64,000 nucleotides of DNA from Nocardioides kribbensis. GTDB taxonomy: Bacteria; Actinomycetota; Actinomycetes; Propionibacteriales; Nocardioidaceae. Position 1 is the first letter of the stretch. Each line of letters opens with the position of its first letter. The stretch is from positions 2,501-66,500 of the forward strand of contig NZ_JADCLL010000001.1 in the NCBI RefSeq assembly GCF_015070375.1. The letters run 5' to 3'. The notes under the pieces were generated by a model that was given only the letters and a program-made list of their open reading frames with translations, was not told where the DNA came from and ran no database searches. Positions 48,712 through 57,483 of the stretch are shown one piece after another. The position numbers and the translations under genes are program-made.

Positions 48712-49299
48712 TCAGTGCGCCGCGGGCCGTCCGCGCCCGTCCGCGGCGGGCCGCGCGCGGCTGAGGCAGTCCTGGAGCAGCGCGAGGTAGGCGTCCACCC
48801 CGGCGTCCTCGGGCCACGCCGCCCACGCGGTGCGGGTGGCGGCGAGCGACAGCTCCACCACCAGGGCGGCCCCGAGCGGATCGTGCGGCAGGCGGGTCGT
48901 CATCCACGCCACGAGCTGCGCGGCGAGCTGCTCGCCGAGCTCGTGGGCCCCGCGCTGCAGCTCCGGACTGTCGGCCACCAGTCGGCGGCGCACGACCATG
49001 TCCTCACGGTCGGCCCGGGTCAGCCCCAGCAGCACCGCGGTCAGCGCCTCCCAGGCCTCGCGCTCGACCGGCTGCTCGGCCAGGAGGTCGTCGAGGCGAC
49101 GTACGACACGGGGCGCGGGGTCGACGACCACCGCTTCCTTGGTGCGGAAGTAGTTGAAGAAGGTGCTGCGCGAGACGCCGGCGGCGCCGGCGATCTCCTC
49201 GACGCTGACCGCGTCGAAGCCGCGCTCGGCGAAGAGACGCCACGCCGCGCCGCGGATCTCCTGCCACGCCGCCTGCTTCTTGTCCTCGCGCAGACCCAT
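48712..49299 (-). CDS. TetR family repressor of the MFS transporter
   Basis: 195 residues. N-terminal HTH: AAWRLFAERGFDAVSVEEIAGAAGVSRSTFFNYFRTKEAVV, a standard TetR; the C-terminal domain is Ala/Leu-rich and typical of drug-responsive members. ATG at 49299. Divergent from the DHA2 transporter, 126 bases away; an imperfect palindrome GTGCAAAGTTGTAC (49328-49341) in the gap is a candidate operator. Likely represses the transporter and itself until a toxic compound binds. Confidence 0.9.
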   Translation of the reverse strand: MGLREDKKQAAWQEIRGAAWRLFAERGFDAVSVEEIAGAAGVSRSTFFNYFRTKEAVVVDPAPRVVRRLDDLLAEQPVEREAWEALTAVLLGLTRADREDMVVRRRLVADSPELQRGAHELGEQLAAQLVAWMTTRLPHDPLGAALVVELSLAATRTAWAAWPEDAGVDAYLALLQDCLSRARPAADGRGRPAAH

Positions 49300-49425
49300 C
49301 CGGGAAGTGTGGAACAAAACCGACGACGTGCAAAGTTGTACTCCGTGCAGAAAGATCCCGGGGAGGAGCGGCGCCGCGCCGTCCGCCCCCAGCCGCCGTC
49401 GCACCGCCACCGAGAGGGAAGCCTC

Positions 49426-50961
49426 GTGCCCGACACGCTCACCGACCCCCACGCCCCCGCCCCGGCGGACCCCGGCGCGGGCCTGCCGCCGGGTGCGGCG
49501 CGCCTGATCGCACTGCTGGTCGGCTCCGCCTTCGTGGTGATCCTCAACGAGACGATCATGAGCGTGGCCCTGCCGCGACTGATGGTGGAGTTCTCGATCG
49601 CGGCGTCGACCGCGCAGTGGATCACCACCGCGTTCCTGCTGACCATGGCCGTGGTCATCCCGGTCACCGGCTACCTCATCGGTCGCTTCTCGCTGCGCAC
49701 GCTCTTCACGGTGGCCATGTCGGCGTTCACCGCCGGCACGCTGCTCGCGGCGCTGGCCCCCACCTTCGCGGTGCTGGTGCTCGCCCGGGTGGTGCAGGCC
49801 TCCGGCACCGCCATCATGATGCCGTTGCTGATCACCACGATCCTCAACCTCGTGCCGGCCGAGCGTCGCGGCCGCATGATGGGCACGATCTCCATCGTCA
49901 TCTCGGTGGCTCCGGCGGTCGGCCCGACCGTGTCCGGGGTCGTGCTCGACCAGCTGAGCTGGCGATGGATGTTCTGGATCGTCCTGCCGATCGCGGTGCT
50001 CGCGCTCGGGCTCGGGCGGCTGTGGGTGCGCGACGTGGCCGAGCGCACCGCGGTGCCGGTCGACGTCGCCTCCGTCGTGCTCTCCGCCCTCGGCTTCAGC
50101 GGCCTGGTCTACGGCCTCAGCAGCATCGGCGAGAGCGCCTCGGGCGACGCCCCGGTCTCGCCCTGGGTGCCCCTCGGAGCCGGCCTCGTGGCCCTCGGCC
50201 TGTTCGTGCACCGGCAGCTGCACCTGGGGGAGCGGGCGCTGCTCGACCTGCGGGCCTTCGGGTCGCGGGCCTTCGCCGTCGCCGTCGCCCTCGTCGTGGT
50301 GGCGATGATGGCGCTCTTCGGCACCCTCATCCTGCTGCCCATCTTCCTGCAGGACGTCCTGGGCCTCTCCACGCTGCGCACCGGCCTGGTCCTGCTGCCC
50401 GGCGGTGTCGTCATGGGCCTCATGGCACCGGTCGTCGGTCGGGTCTTCGACCGGGTGGGCCCGCGTCCCCTGGTGCCGCCGGGCGCGGTGGTGGCCAGTG
50501 CGGCGCTGTGGCTGATGAGCACCTTCGACCAGGGCACCGCCACGGCCACCGTCGTGGGCGCCCACGTGCTGCTGAGCATCGGCATCGCGCTCATGTTCAC
50601 GCCGCTGCTGACCTCCGCGCTGGGCTCGCTGCCCCCGCACCTCTACTCCCACGGCAGCGCCATCGTGAGCACGGTGCAGCAGGTGGCCGGCGCAGCGGGC
50701 ACGGCGCTCTTCGTGACGGTGATGACCCGTGGCGCCACGCGGGCCGCCGAGGGCGGGGCTCCCGCCGCGGCCGCCACGGCGTCAGGCGTGCAGGACTCCC
50801 TGCTCTGGGGAGGCGTGGTCTCGGCGGTGGCCGTGCTGCTCTCACTGCTCGTGCGCACGCCTGCGACCGCAGCGTCCGCACCGGAGGCGACGGCCGAGCC
50901 CGGCACGGACCGGAGCCGGGCGGGCGAGCGTGGGAGCGACGAGACCACCTCGGTCGGCTGA
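49426..50961 (+). CDS. MFS multidrug transporter, DHA2 family
   Basis: 511 residues with about 14 hydrophobic segments. After a short cytoplasmic N terminus, TM1 is FVVILNETIMSVALPRLM and motif C-like GPTVSGVVLD is present; the RFSLRTLF loop is the motif A region. Proton-driven export of drugs or other hydrophobic compounds is the usual role. GTG at 49426 after AGAGGGAAG. Divergent TetR neighbour supports efflux function. The tail (residues 480-511) is polar and disordered. Confidence 0.92.
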   Translation: MPDTLTDPHAPAPADPGAGLPPGAARLIALLVGSAFVVILNETIMSVALPRLMVEFSIAASTAQWITTAFLLTMAVVIPVTGYLIGRFSLRTLFTVAMSAFTAGTLLAALAPTFAVLVLARVVQASGTAIMMPLLITTILNLVPAERRGRMMGTISIVISVAPAVGPTVSGVVLDQLSWRWMFWIVLPIAVLALGLGRLWVRDVAERTAVPVDVASVVLSALGFSGLVYGLSSIGESASGDAPVSPWVPLGAGLVALGLFVHRQLHLGERALLDLRAFGSRAFAVAVALVVVAMMALFGTLILLPIFLQDVLGLSTLRTGLVLLPGGVVMGLMAPVVGRVFDRVGPRPLVPPGAVVASAALWLMSTFDQGTATATVVGAHVLLSIGIALMFTPLLTSALGSLPPHLYSHGSAIVSTVQQVAGAAGTALFVTVMTRGATRAAEGGAPAAAATASGVQDSLLWGGVVSAVAVLLSLLVRTPATAASAPEATAEPGTDRSRAGERGSDETTSVG

Positions 50962-50974
50962 TCCAGATCATGGC

Positions 50975-51003
50975 TTAACTTCGGTCTAGTTCAGCGATAT
51001 GCT
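50975..51003 (+). promoter_or_regulatory. Predicted promoter of the satD-like gene, leaderless
   Basis: TTAACT (50975-50980), 17-base spacer, TATGCT (50998-51003), then the ATG at 51010. The predicted start point coincides with the start codon and no ribosome site is seen. Confidence 0.65.
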
Positions 51004-51009
51004 TGACCA

Positions 51010-51696
51010 ATGGTGCAGCTCTTCACCCTCATCGGCGACGTCGTCGGCTCCCGCGACCTGCCCGACCGCGGTGCGGCCCAGCGGCGCATCGTCGAGGTGC
51101 TCGCCGAGGTCTCCCGTGCCCTGACCCCGGCGCAGCGCCTCGAGGCGACCGTGGGCGACGAGCTCCAGGGAGCCTTCACGACCCTGGCCGACGCGGTGCT
51201 GGCCACCGCCCTGGTGCGCCTGGCCCTGCTGCCCGACGTCGACGTGCGCTGCGGCCTGGGCCACGGCGAGGTCACGGTCTACGACGACCAGCGCACCCCG
51301 CTGCTCCAGGACGGGCCGGGCTGGTGGGCCGCACGCGAGGCCCTCGACGTGCTGGGACGCCCGCGCCGCGCCTCCAGTCGCACCTGGTACGACGCCGGGG
51401 CCGGCGGCACCCACGCCGGCCCGGTCAACGCCTTCCTGCTCACCCGCGACGCGCTGCTCGACCGCCTCGGCGACCGCGGCCGCAGCCTGGCGCTCGCGGC
51501 GCTCCAGGGCCGCTCCCAGGCGGAGATCGCCGCCGACCAGGGCATCTCGCGGTCGGCGGTCAGCCAGCAGTTCGCCCGCGGTGTCGGTGCGCTGCGCGAT
51601 GCTCACCTCAGCTTCGCAGCGGGAGGGACCGAGACGGACTCAGGGGCGGGATCGGCGACGGGGCCGGCGAGGGCCGGTCGGGAGGAGCAGCGGTGA
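51010..51696 (+). CDS. SatD family protein with C-terminal HTH
   Basis: 228 residues. N-terminal FTLIGDVVGSRDLPDRGAAQRR and GDELQGAF match the SatD family (named for the acid-tolerance sat operon of streptococci), and GLGHGEV is a conserved middle element. Residues 160-190 (ALQGRSQAEIAADQGISRSAVSQQFARGVGAL) form a helix-turn-helix like sigma-70 region 4, so it may bind DNA. A Gly/Thr-rich tail follows. Stop overlaps the start of the membrane protein gene (GTGA). Predicted leaderless mRNA. Confidence 0.8.
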   Translation: MVQLFTLIGDVVGSRDLPDRGAAQRRIVEVLAEVSRALTPAQRLEATVGDELQGAFTTLADAVLATALVRLALLPDVDVRCGLGHGEVTVYDDQRTPLLQDGPGWWAAREALDVLGRPRRASSRTWYDAGAGGTHAGPVNAFLLTRDALLDRLGDRGRSLALAALQGRSQAEIAADQGISRSAVSQQFARGVGALRDAHLSFAAGGTETDSGAGSATGPARAGREEQR

Positions 51697-52457
51697 GCCT
51701 GGTGCTGGTGGGGCTGTGGCTGGTGGGCCTGGGGGCCTGCGACCTCGGTCGCCCCTCCCACGACCTCCTCAGCCGCGGTCGGCTGCTCGGCTGCCTCGTC
51801 GCGGGTCTCGCGCCGCTGCTGGTCGGGCTGGTGCTCCTCGACCTCGGGGCGGGCGAGGTCGTCGCCCTCTTCCTCCTGCTGGCCGTCGCGCTCGTGGTGT
51901 GGCTGCTGGCGTCGGCGCGGGCGATGGACGTGGACCTCCCCGCCCGGTCGCGCTCGCGCGCGCGGGTGGTCGCCTTCGCGGCGCCGGTGGCCGGCGCCGC
52001 CGTCGCCGTGCTGGGGGTGCAGCTGGTGGGCTCGGAGCCGGTCTGGCCCGCCCGCCTGGACGCCACGCTCCTCGCGCGCTGGCCCGCCGCCGACCTCCTG
52101 GTCGCCACCGGTGTGGTGCTCGCGCAGCTGGTGACGGCCAACATCCTGGTCCGCCTCCTGCTCGACGCCGTCGGCGTGCCCGCGACCTCGGGGGAGAAGC
52201 AGCTCAAGGGCGGGCGCGTGCTGGGCCCGATGGAGCGCGTCTTCCTGACCGGCCTGGGAGCGCTGGGCGAGCTCACCGCGGCCGCCATCGTCGTGGCGGC
52301 CAAGGGGCTGCTGCGGTTCCCCGAGCTGCAGCGCGCCCAGCGCGACCCGGCACTGCCCGCCGACGGGCCGAGCGACGTGACCGAGTACTTCCTCATCGGC
52401 AGCTTCGCCAGCTGGTTGCTCGCCCTCGGCGGCGCCGCACTGATCCACCTGGCCTGA
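51693..52457 (+). CDS. Polytopic membrane protein coupled to satD
   Basis: 254 residues, about six membrane segments (LVLVGLWLVGLGACDL, LVAGLAPLLVGLVLLDL, VVALFLLLAVALVVWLLAS, VVAFAAPVAGAAVAVLGVQ, ADLLVATGVVLAQLVTANILV, FLIGSFASWLLALGGA). A cytoplasmic loop carries MERVFLTGLGALGELTAAAIVVAAKG. SatD genes in other bacteria are often paired with a membrane protein (DUF3307 type); the conserved loop here resembles that partner. GTG start at 51693 overlaps satD. Function unknown. Confidence 0.72.
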   Translation: MSLVLVGLWLVGLGACDLGRPSHDLLSRGRLLGCLVAGLAPLLVGLVLLDLGAGEVVALFLLLAVALVVWLLASARAMDVDLPARSRSRARVVAFAAPVAGAAVAVLGVQLVGSEPVWPARLDATLLARWPAADLLVATGVVLAQLVTANILVRLLLDAVGVPATSGEKQLKGGRVLGPMERVFLTGLGALGELTAAAIVVAAKGLLRFPELQRAQRDPALPADGPSDVTEYFLIGSFASWLLALGGAALIHLA

Positions 52458-52490
52458 TCCGCCCGGCTTGATCCGCCTGCCTGTCAAGCC

Positions 52491-52529
52491 TGAGGCTTCA
52501 CTGCGTCGGAGTGAAGGCACACGGCCTCA
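52491..52529. terminator. Terminator between convergent genes
   Basis: Nested inverted repeats TGAGGC/GCCTCA around CTTCACT/AGTGAAG, between the membrane protein stop and the leftward deaminase stop; it reaches three bases into the deaminase stop codon. Confidence 0.65.
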
Positions 52530-53045
52530 GCCGTGGCGCTCCGACCAGGCACGGAACGGCGCGGTCGGGTCCTCGACCGCCACCTGGGCGGAGGGCAGGC
52601 TGCGGTCCGCGGGCTCCCGGGCGTACTCGTCGTAGAAAGTCGCCAGGGTCATCCAGCGCCCACCGTCCTCGTAGTGCTCGCCCTCCTGCTCGCGGGTCGC
52701 GCCGAAGAGCACCCGGTCGGGTGCGGCGTAGTAGAGCGCGCCGAGGCACATGGGGCAGGGGTAGGCGGTGACGTAGACGTCGCAGCCCTCGAGGTCGGAG
52801 CGCCCCCGGGCGGCGAGGTCGCGGATCGCGGTGATCTCGGCGTGGGCGGTCGGGTCGCCGGACTGGGCCACCTGGTTGGCCGCCTCCACGACCACCTCGC
52901 CCGTCGCGGCGTCGACCACCACGCAGGCGAAGGGCTTGCCGCCCTGGTCGACGTTGAGCAGCGCGAGCTCGACGGCGCGCTGCGCGTGGCGCGGGTCGTG
53001 ACCGGCGTCCGCCCCGGTGGGCGCGTCGCGGTGGGGTGCGGTCAC
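52527..53045 (-). CDS. Nucleoside deaminase (CMP/dCMP deaminase fold)
   Basis: 172 residues. Zinc-binding motif I HAEITAIR with catalytic Glu, and motif II PCPMCLGALYYA with two Cys ligands; FACVVVDAATGEV before motif I. Closest in layout to guanine deaminase/TadA-like enzymes of the CDA fold; the exact base is not determined. GTG at 53045 follows AGGAG. The in-frame extension to 53135 is Pro/Arg-rich and not used. A hairpin GCGGCCG-GGGA-CGGCCGC (53071-53088) lies before it, between this gene and the upstream protease. Confidence 0.88.
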   Translation of the reverse strand: MTAPHRDAPTGADAGHDPRHAQRAVELALLNVDQGGKPFACVVVDAATGEVVVEAANQVAQSGDPTAHAEITAIRDLAARGRSDLEGCDVYVTAYPCPMCLGALYYAAPDRVLFGATREQEGEHYEDGGRWMTLATFYDEYAREPADRSLPSAQVAVEDPTAPFRAWSERHG

Positions 53046-53175
53046 GAGGACTCCTGCGGGTCGTGGTGGGGCGGCCGGGGACGGCCGCGCGGGTGAGGTG
53101 CCACACCACCACGGCCCGCAGGGGCCTGCGCTCACCCGGGCGGACCGGCTTGCCGGGGCGCCTGCGGGCGACCGG

Positions 53176-54705
53176 TCAGGCGGGGGCGGGGAACGGGAAC
53201 ACCGCGGGGCTGCGGTGGCCGTCGGGCCCCACGGCGCGCACCCCGAGCACGACGTTGTCCTTCGACAGGTCCAGGGTCGCGCTCGTGCCCCGCACCGCGA
53301 CGACGTGCTGCCACAGCGGCTCGGGGGTCGGGCGCCACACGACCTCGTACGACGCTGTCTCGCCCGACCCGGGCGACCAGCTCAGGGTGCTGTCGTTGGT
53401 CAGCGCGGTGGTGTCCACCACCACGTCGCGCGGCACGCCCGGGGCCTGGGCCAGCGACCACAGTGCGGCGGCGTTGACCCGGGTGACGCCGGCGATGTAG
53501 TCCATGTCGCAGAAGCGCACCAGGTCGCCGTACTGCACGCCGTCCTCGACCCGCACGTCCTGGTGCTGGTGGGCGAAGTCCTCGGCCGGCTCGGTGAAGC
53601 GGGCCGCGGGGTAGCCCGCCTCGAGGAAGGGTCGGTGGTCGCCGCCGCGCAGGTAGCGGTCGAGGCGGTAGACCAGGCGCACCTCCATGCCGGTCAGGCG
53701 CGGGTCGGCGACCTCGGCGACGAAGCGGCCGAGCTGGCGCGTGGGGGAGTCGTTCTCCCCGCCGATCGAGAGCCGGGTCGCGGCGCGCGCCTCGTCCTCG
53801 CTCGTCGGCACGCCCTGCACGAAGAGCCGCACGCTGCGCCGGTCGCGCTCGCCGTCGTCGGCGCGGCTGCTGCCGACGATGTCGTCGGTGAACATGCCCT
53901 GGACGTCGGCGCCCTCCTCGGTGAGCTGGCGGGCCAGGAACGTGGAGCCGTAGAGGCCCTGCTCCTCGCCGGCCACGGCCGCGAAGAGGATGGTCGCGGC
54001 CGGGCGCCGGGTGGCCATGATGCGGGCGAGCTCCATGGCCACGGCCACGCCGCTGGCGTCGTCGTCGGCGCCGGGGGCGTCGGAGGTGGCGTCCATGACG
54101 TCGGTGGCACGCGAGTCGTAGTGACCGGAGACGACGTAGACCCGTCCGGGATCCGAGGAGCCCTCCAGACGCGCCACGACGTTGCTGATCCGGGTCGGCG
54201 CGGGGATGCGCGAGGCCGGCTCCTGCACGTACGACGGGACCGTGACGCTCATCCGCCCGCCCGAGCGCGCGGCGTAGCGGCGCATCTCGGCGGCGATCCA
54301 GTCGCGGGCCGCGCCGATGCCGCGCTCGGGGTCGTCCTGGCTCGACAGGGTGTGCCGGGTGCCGAAGGACACCAGCTTCTCCACGATGGCACGGATCCGG
54401 TCGGGGTCGACCTCGGCCATGATCGCGCGCAGCTCGCGGTCGGCGCGCTGGGCGCGCAGCGGGCGCCCGGGCCCGTCGGGCCACTCGGCGGTGTCGAGGA
54501 CGCCCGACGGGCCGGGCCCCCGACCGGGGCCGGCCGCGGCGGCGGACCCGCGGGAGACCGTGGCGCCGACGGCTCCGGCGGCCAGCGCCCCCGAGCCGCC
54601 GAGCAGCCGGCGCCGGGTGGTGGCGGGGGGAGGCGAGGCCGGGTGGGGCGACGCCGTGGTGTCGCTGCCGGGGGCCTGGGACGAGGGGTGTGCGGGGTCG
54701 TGCAT
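53176..54705 (-). CDS. Exported M28 family metallopeptidase
   Basis: 509 residues. A Tat-type signal is visible: TRRRLLGG then GSGALAAGAVGATVSRGSAAA. The M28 di-zinc core follows: VVSGHYDSRA (His and Asp ligands), GADDDASG (bridging Asp), EEQGLYGS (catalytic Glu-Glu), and further ligands in HQHQDVRVEDG. A C-terminal fibronectin-like beta-domain (about 430-509) ends the protein. Predicted aminopeptidase-type exoprotease outside the cell. ATG at 54705 follows GGGAG. Divergent from the CPBP gene. Confidence 0.92.
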   Translation of the reverse strand: MHDPAHPSSQAPGSDTTASPHPASPPPATTRRRLLGGSGALAAGAVGATVSRGSAAAAGPGRGPGPSGVLDTAEWPDGPGRPLRAQRADRELRAIMAEVDPDRIRAIVEKLVSFGTRHTLSSQDDPERGIGAARDWIAAEMRRYAARSGGRMSVTVPSYVQEPASRIPAPTRISNVVARLEGSSDPGRVYVVSGHYDSRATDVMDATSDAPGADDDASGVAVAMELARIMATRRPAATILFAAVAGEEQGLYGSTFLARQLTEEGADVQGMFTDDIVGSSRADDGERDRRSVRLFVQGVPTSEDEARAATRLSIGGENDSPTRQLGRFVAEVADPRLTGMEVRLVYRLDRYLRGGDHRPFLEAGYPAARFTEPAEDFAHQHQDVRVEDGVQYGDLVRFCDMDYIAGVTRVNAAALWSLAQAPGVPRDVVVDTTALTNDSTLSWSPGSGETASYEVVWRPTPEPLWQHVVAVRGTSATLDLSKDNVVLGVRAVGPDGHRSPAVFPFPAPA

Positions 54706-54802
54706 GGGTGTGCTCCCGTTCCGAGTAGACGAGGTGCGTGCCGTCCACCCTGCCACGCCGGCTCTCAGCCGCCCCTCACCTGCGGGTGGCAGGCTGGCGT
54801 CC

Positions 54803-55699
54803 GTGGCGACGCACACCGACGGGTCCGGCCCGTCCCCCGACCCCGCCCGTGGGCCCGCCCCCGACCCCCGCGGCCGGGCCGCCCGGGCCGCCGAGGTGCC
54901 CGGCTCGACCGCCGTGCCGGCGCCGCAGAGCCCGGGAGGGCTGCTGAGCCGCCGGCTGCTGCTCGTCGAGCTGGTCGTGGTGCTGGCGCTCTCGCTGGGG
55001 CGCTCGGCCGTCTACTCGGTGGTCAACCTGCTCGAGGCGGCGACCGCCCCCGGGGGGCTCGCCGGCCAGACGGCGTCGATGAACGGCTCCTACGCCCCGC
55101 AGCGACCGTGGTTCGACCTGGTCTACCAGCTGCTGGCCTTCGGCTTCTCGCTCGTGCCGGTGCTGCTGGCGGGCTACCTCCTGGTGCGCTCCGGCGCTGG
55201 CCTGCGCGAGCTGTGGGCCCGCGGGGGAGCGTGGCTGACCGGGCTCGACCTCGCGCGCGGCGCCGCGATCGCCGCCGGCGTCGGGTCGGTCGGGGTCGCC
55301 TTCTACCTCGTGATGCACGCCCTGGGCCTGAGCCTCACCGTGGTGCCGGACAACCTGCCCGACGTGTGGTGGCACATCCCCGTGCTGGTGCTCTCGGCGC
55401 TGGAGAACGCCATCGTGGAGGAGGTGCTGGTCCTCGGCTACGTGCTGGTGCGGCTGCGTCAGCTGGGCCTGGGCGACCTGACGGCGATCGTCGTGGCCGC
55501 CGTGCTGCGGGGGAGCTACCACCTCTACCAGGGCCTCGGCGGCTTCGTGGGCAACCTCGTCATGGGCCTGCTCTTCGGCTGGCTCTACCGCCGGTGGGGC
55601 CGGGTCATGCCGCTGGTGGTGGCCCACACCCTGCTCGACATCGGCGCCTTCGTCGGCTACGCCGTGCTCGCCGGGCAGGTGTCCTGGCTGCCGACCTAG
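54803..55699 (+). CDS. CPBP family intramembrane protease-like protein
   Basis: 298 residues: Pro/Arg-rich cytoplasmic N terminus (about 50 residues) then six to eight membrane segments. Motif 1 is AIVEEVLVLGY, which has the paired Glu but Leu instead of the usual Arg of EExxxR; motif 2 GSYHLYQG and motif 3 AHTLLDIG carry the conserved His residues. CPBP (Rce1-type) proteins are membrane proteases or scaffolds involved in prenyl-peptide or immunity processing. GTG at 54803 is preferred; GTG 54734 is also possible. Its stop and that of the nitroreductase share CTAG. Confidence 0.82.
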   Translation: MATHTDGSGPSPDPARGPAPDPRGRAARAAEVPGSTAVPAPQSPGGLLSRRLLLVELVVVLALSLGRSAVYSVVNLLEAATAPGGLAGQTASMNGSYAPQRPWFDLVYQLLAFGFSLVPVLLAGYLLVRSGAGLRELWARGGAWLTGLDLARGAAIAAGVGSVGVAFYLVMHALGLSLTVVPDNLPDVWWHIPVLVLSALENAIVEEVLVLGYVLVRLRQLGLGDLTAIVVAAVLRGSYHLYQGLGGFVGNLVMGLLFGWLYRRWGRVMPLVVAHTLLDIGAFVGYAVLAGQVSWLPT

Positions 55700-56400
55700 G
55701 AGTGGTGCGCAGCCCCGTCGAGGCGCGTGACGCGCGTGACGACCTCCTCCAGCGGGGCCCGCGTGGTGCGGTAGGACGCCGTGGGGTGCCCGGGGTCGGG
55801 GTGGCCGAAGGAGATGCCGCAGACCACGCGGCGGTCCTCGGCCAGGTCGAGCACCTCGTGCAGCAGCGGCGACTGCCCCGCCAGGGCGGCCTGGGCGCAG
55901 GCGCCGAGGCCGAGGGCGTGGGCCGCGAGCAGGAAGGTCTGCACGTAGAGCCCGCAGTCGACCGCGCCGTAGGTGCCGAGCTCGGCGGCGGTCGTCACGA
56001 CGGCGACGTGGGGCGCGCCGAAGAGCTCGAAGTTGCGCAGCCCCTCGGCGAAGGAGCGCTCCCGGTCGCCCTTGGCGATCCCGACGGCGTCGTAGAGCTG
56101 CCAGCCGCTCTCGCGTCGTCGCGCCTGCCGCTCCTCGGTGTAGGTCTCCGGGAAAGGGAAGTCGCTGCCGGCGCCGTCGAAGGAGGCGAGCATGCGCGCG
56201 CTCAGCGCGCGTGCGGCGTCGCCGGAGACCACGTGCACCTGCCAGGGCTGGGTGTTGCACCACGACGGCGTGCGCTGCGCGGCGAGCAGCAGCCGCTCGA
56301 CCACCGCGTCGTCGACGGGGTCGGGCAGGTAGCCGCGGCAGCTCCACCGCTCGGCGAGGATGCGCTCCAGGACGTCGATGTCGCTCATGGGCGTCATCAT
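55696..56400 (-). CDS. Nitroreductase family oxidoreductase
   Basis: 234 residues. FMN-binding signature SCRGYLPDPVDDAVVERLLLAAQRTPSWCNTQPWQVHVV, a middle loop LFGAPHVAVV and YGAVDCGLYVQTFLLAAHALGLGAC near the second flavin contact. Acts on nitroaromatics, quinones or related substrates with NAD(P)H. Start at ATG 56400 (another ATG at 56388). A 23-bp inverted repeat overlaps its promoter region, probably an operator of an unlinked repressor. Tail-to-tail four-base overlap with the CPBP gene. Confidence 0.9.
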   Translation of the reverse strand: MMTPMSDIDVLERILAERWSCRGYLPDPVDDAVVERLLLAAQRTPSWCNTQPWQVHVVSGDAARALSARMLASFDGAGSDFPFPETYTEERQARRRESGWQLYDAVGIAKGDRERSFAEGLRNFELFGAPHVAVVTTAAELGTYGAVDCGLYVQTFLLAAHALGLGACAQAALAGQSPLLHEVLDLAEDRRVVCGISFGHPDPGHPTASYRTTRAPLEEVVTRVTRLDGAAHHS

Positions 56401-56408
56401 GGCACTGT

Positions 56409-56431
56409 CCGTGACAGCGCTGCTGTCACGG
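56409..56431. promoter_or_regulatory. Inverted-repeat operator upstream of the nitroreductase
   Basis: CCGTGACAGC, three bases GCT, GCTGTCACGG: perfect 10-bp half sites, 8 bases before the nitroreductase start codon. The TGACAG/CTGTCA type is common for TetR or MarR binding; no such regulator is adjacent. Confidence 0.68.
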
Positions 56432-56519
56432 TCGGGGGTGGGGCGTCGTCGCGGGCCGGGCGGCCACGGCCCCGCGGTCGTCGGTGGTGACCCCCGCGTC
56501 GGGATGCCATGCTCGGCCC

Positions 56520-57419
56520 ATGAGCGCCTTCGACGCGTCGACCACGGTGGTCGTCGACGACCCCGACCACGGCCCGATCGAGCTCGACGTCCACCTCGCC
56601 GGGCCCGCCGACGGCGTGCCGGTGCTCCTGCTGCACGGCTTCCCGCAGTCGGCGCGCAGCTGGGGCCGGGTCGTCGAGCGTCTCGCCGGGCACGGCCTGC
56701 GCCTCGTGGCGCCCGACCAGCGCGGCTACTCCCCGGGGGCCCGGCCCGCCGCGGTGGCGGCGTACGCCGTGCCGCGCCTGGTCGCCGACGTGCTGGCGGT
56801 GGCCGACGCCCTGGACACGGGCCCCTTCCACCTGGTCGGCCACGACTGGGGCGCCTCGGTCGCGTGGGCGCTCGCCGCGCGGCACCCCGAGCGGCTGCGC
56901 ACGCTGACCGCGCTCTCGGTGCCCCACCTCGCGGCCTTCGGGGCGGCCCTGCGCGAGGACCCCGAGCAGCAGCGCCGCTCGGCCTACATCCGGGTCTTCC
57001 GCGAGCCTGGCCGCGGCGAGGCCTCTCTGCTCGACGACGACGCCCGCGGGCTGCGCGCGCTCTACGGCGGCGCGGTCGCCGCGCCCGACGTGGAGGCCTA
57101 CGTCGACCTGATGCGCTCGGGCGCCCTCACCCCGGCGCTGGGGTGGTACCGCGCCATGGACGGCGACCTCGCCGCCACCCCGCCGGTCACGGTGCCGACG
57201 ACGTTCCTGTGGGGAGCCGACGACCTGGCCACCTCACCCACCGCGGCGCACGCGTGCGGGTCCCACGTGCGCGCCGACTACCGCTTCGTCGCGCTCGAGG
57301 GTGCCTCGCACTGGACGCCCGACGAGTGCCCCGACCAGGTGGCCAGCGCCGTGCTCGACCGGGTGCTGGACCGGGTGCCGGCGCAGGCTCCGCAGGAGGA
57401 CCGGGACCGCGAGGCCTGA
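56520..57419 (+). CDS. Alpha/beta hydrolase, epoxide hydrolase-like
   Basis: 299 residues. Oxyanion loop HGFPQSARSW, nucleophile elbow GHDWG with D109 (Asp, not Ser), and H264 in GASHWTPDECPD. An Asp nucleophile with HGFP points to epoxide hydrolases or haloalkane dehalogenases; the acid could be D in LWGADD. Cap domain between about 135 and 215. CATGCT (56508-56513), 6 bases before the ATG, may be the -10 box of a leaderless mRNA. Single transcript, ending before the structured RNA region. Confidence 0.9.
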   Translation: MSAFDASTTVVVDDPDHGPIELDVHLAGPADGVPVLLLHGFPQSARSWGRVVERLAGHGLRLVAPDQRGYSPGARPAAVAAYAVPRLVADVLAVADALDTGPFHLVGHDWGASVAWALAARHPERLRTLTALSVPHLAAFGAALREDPEQQRRSAYIRVFREPGRGEASLLDDDARGLRALYGGAVAAPDVEAYVDLMRSGALTPALGWYRAMDGDLAATPPVTVPTTFLWGADDLATSPTAAHACGSHVRADYRFVALEGASHWTPDECPDQVASAVLDRVLDRVPAQAPQEDRDREA

Positions 57420-57483
57420 TCCCCTCACCCCGAAGGACCGGATCCGCGCGAGCCCCTGGCGCGGCCGGCGACGGGGTGGTCTT

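Noticed and set aside
47264..48790. Plus-strand ORF overlapping GH30 and the ferredoxin-like gene
   Set aside because: Arg/Gly-rich out-of-frame shadow running across two unrelated real genes.
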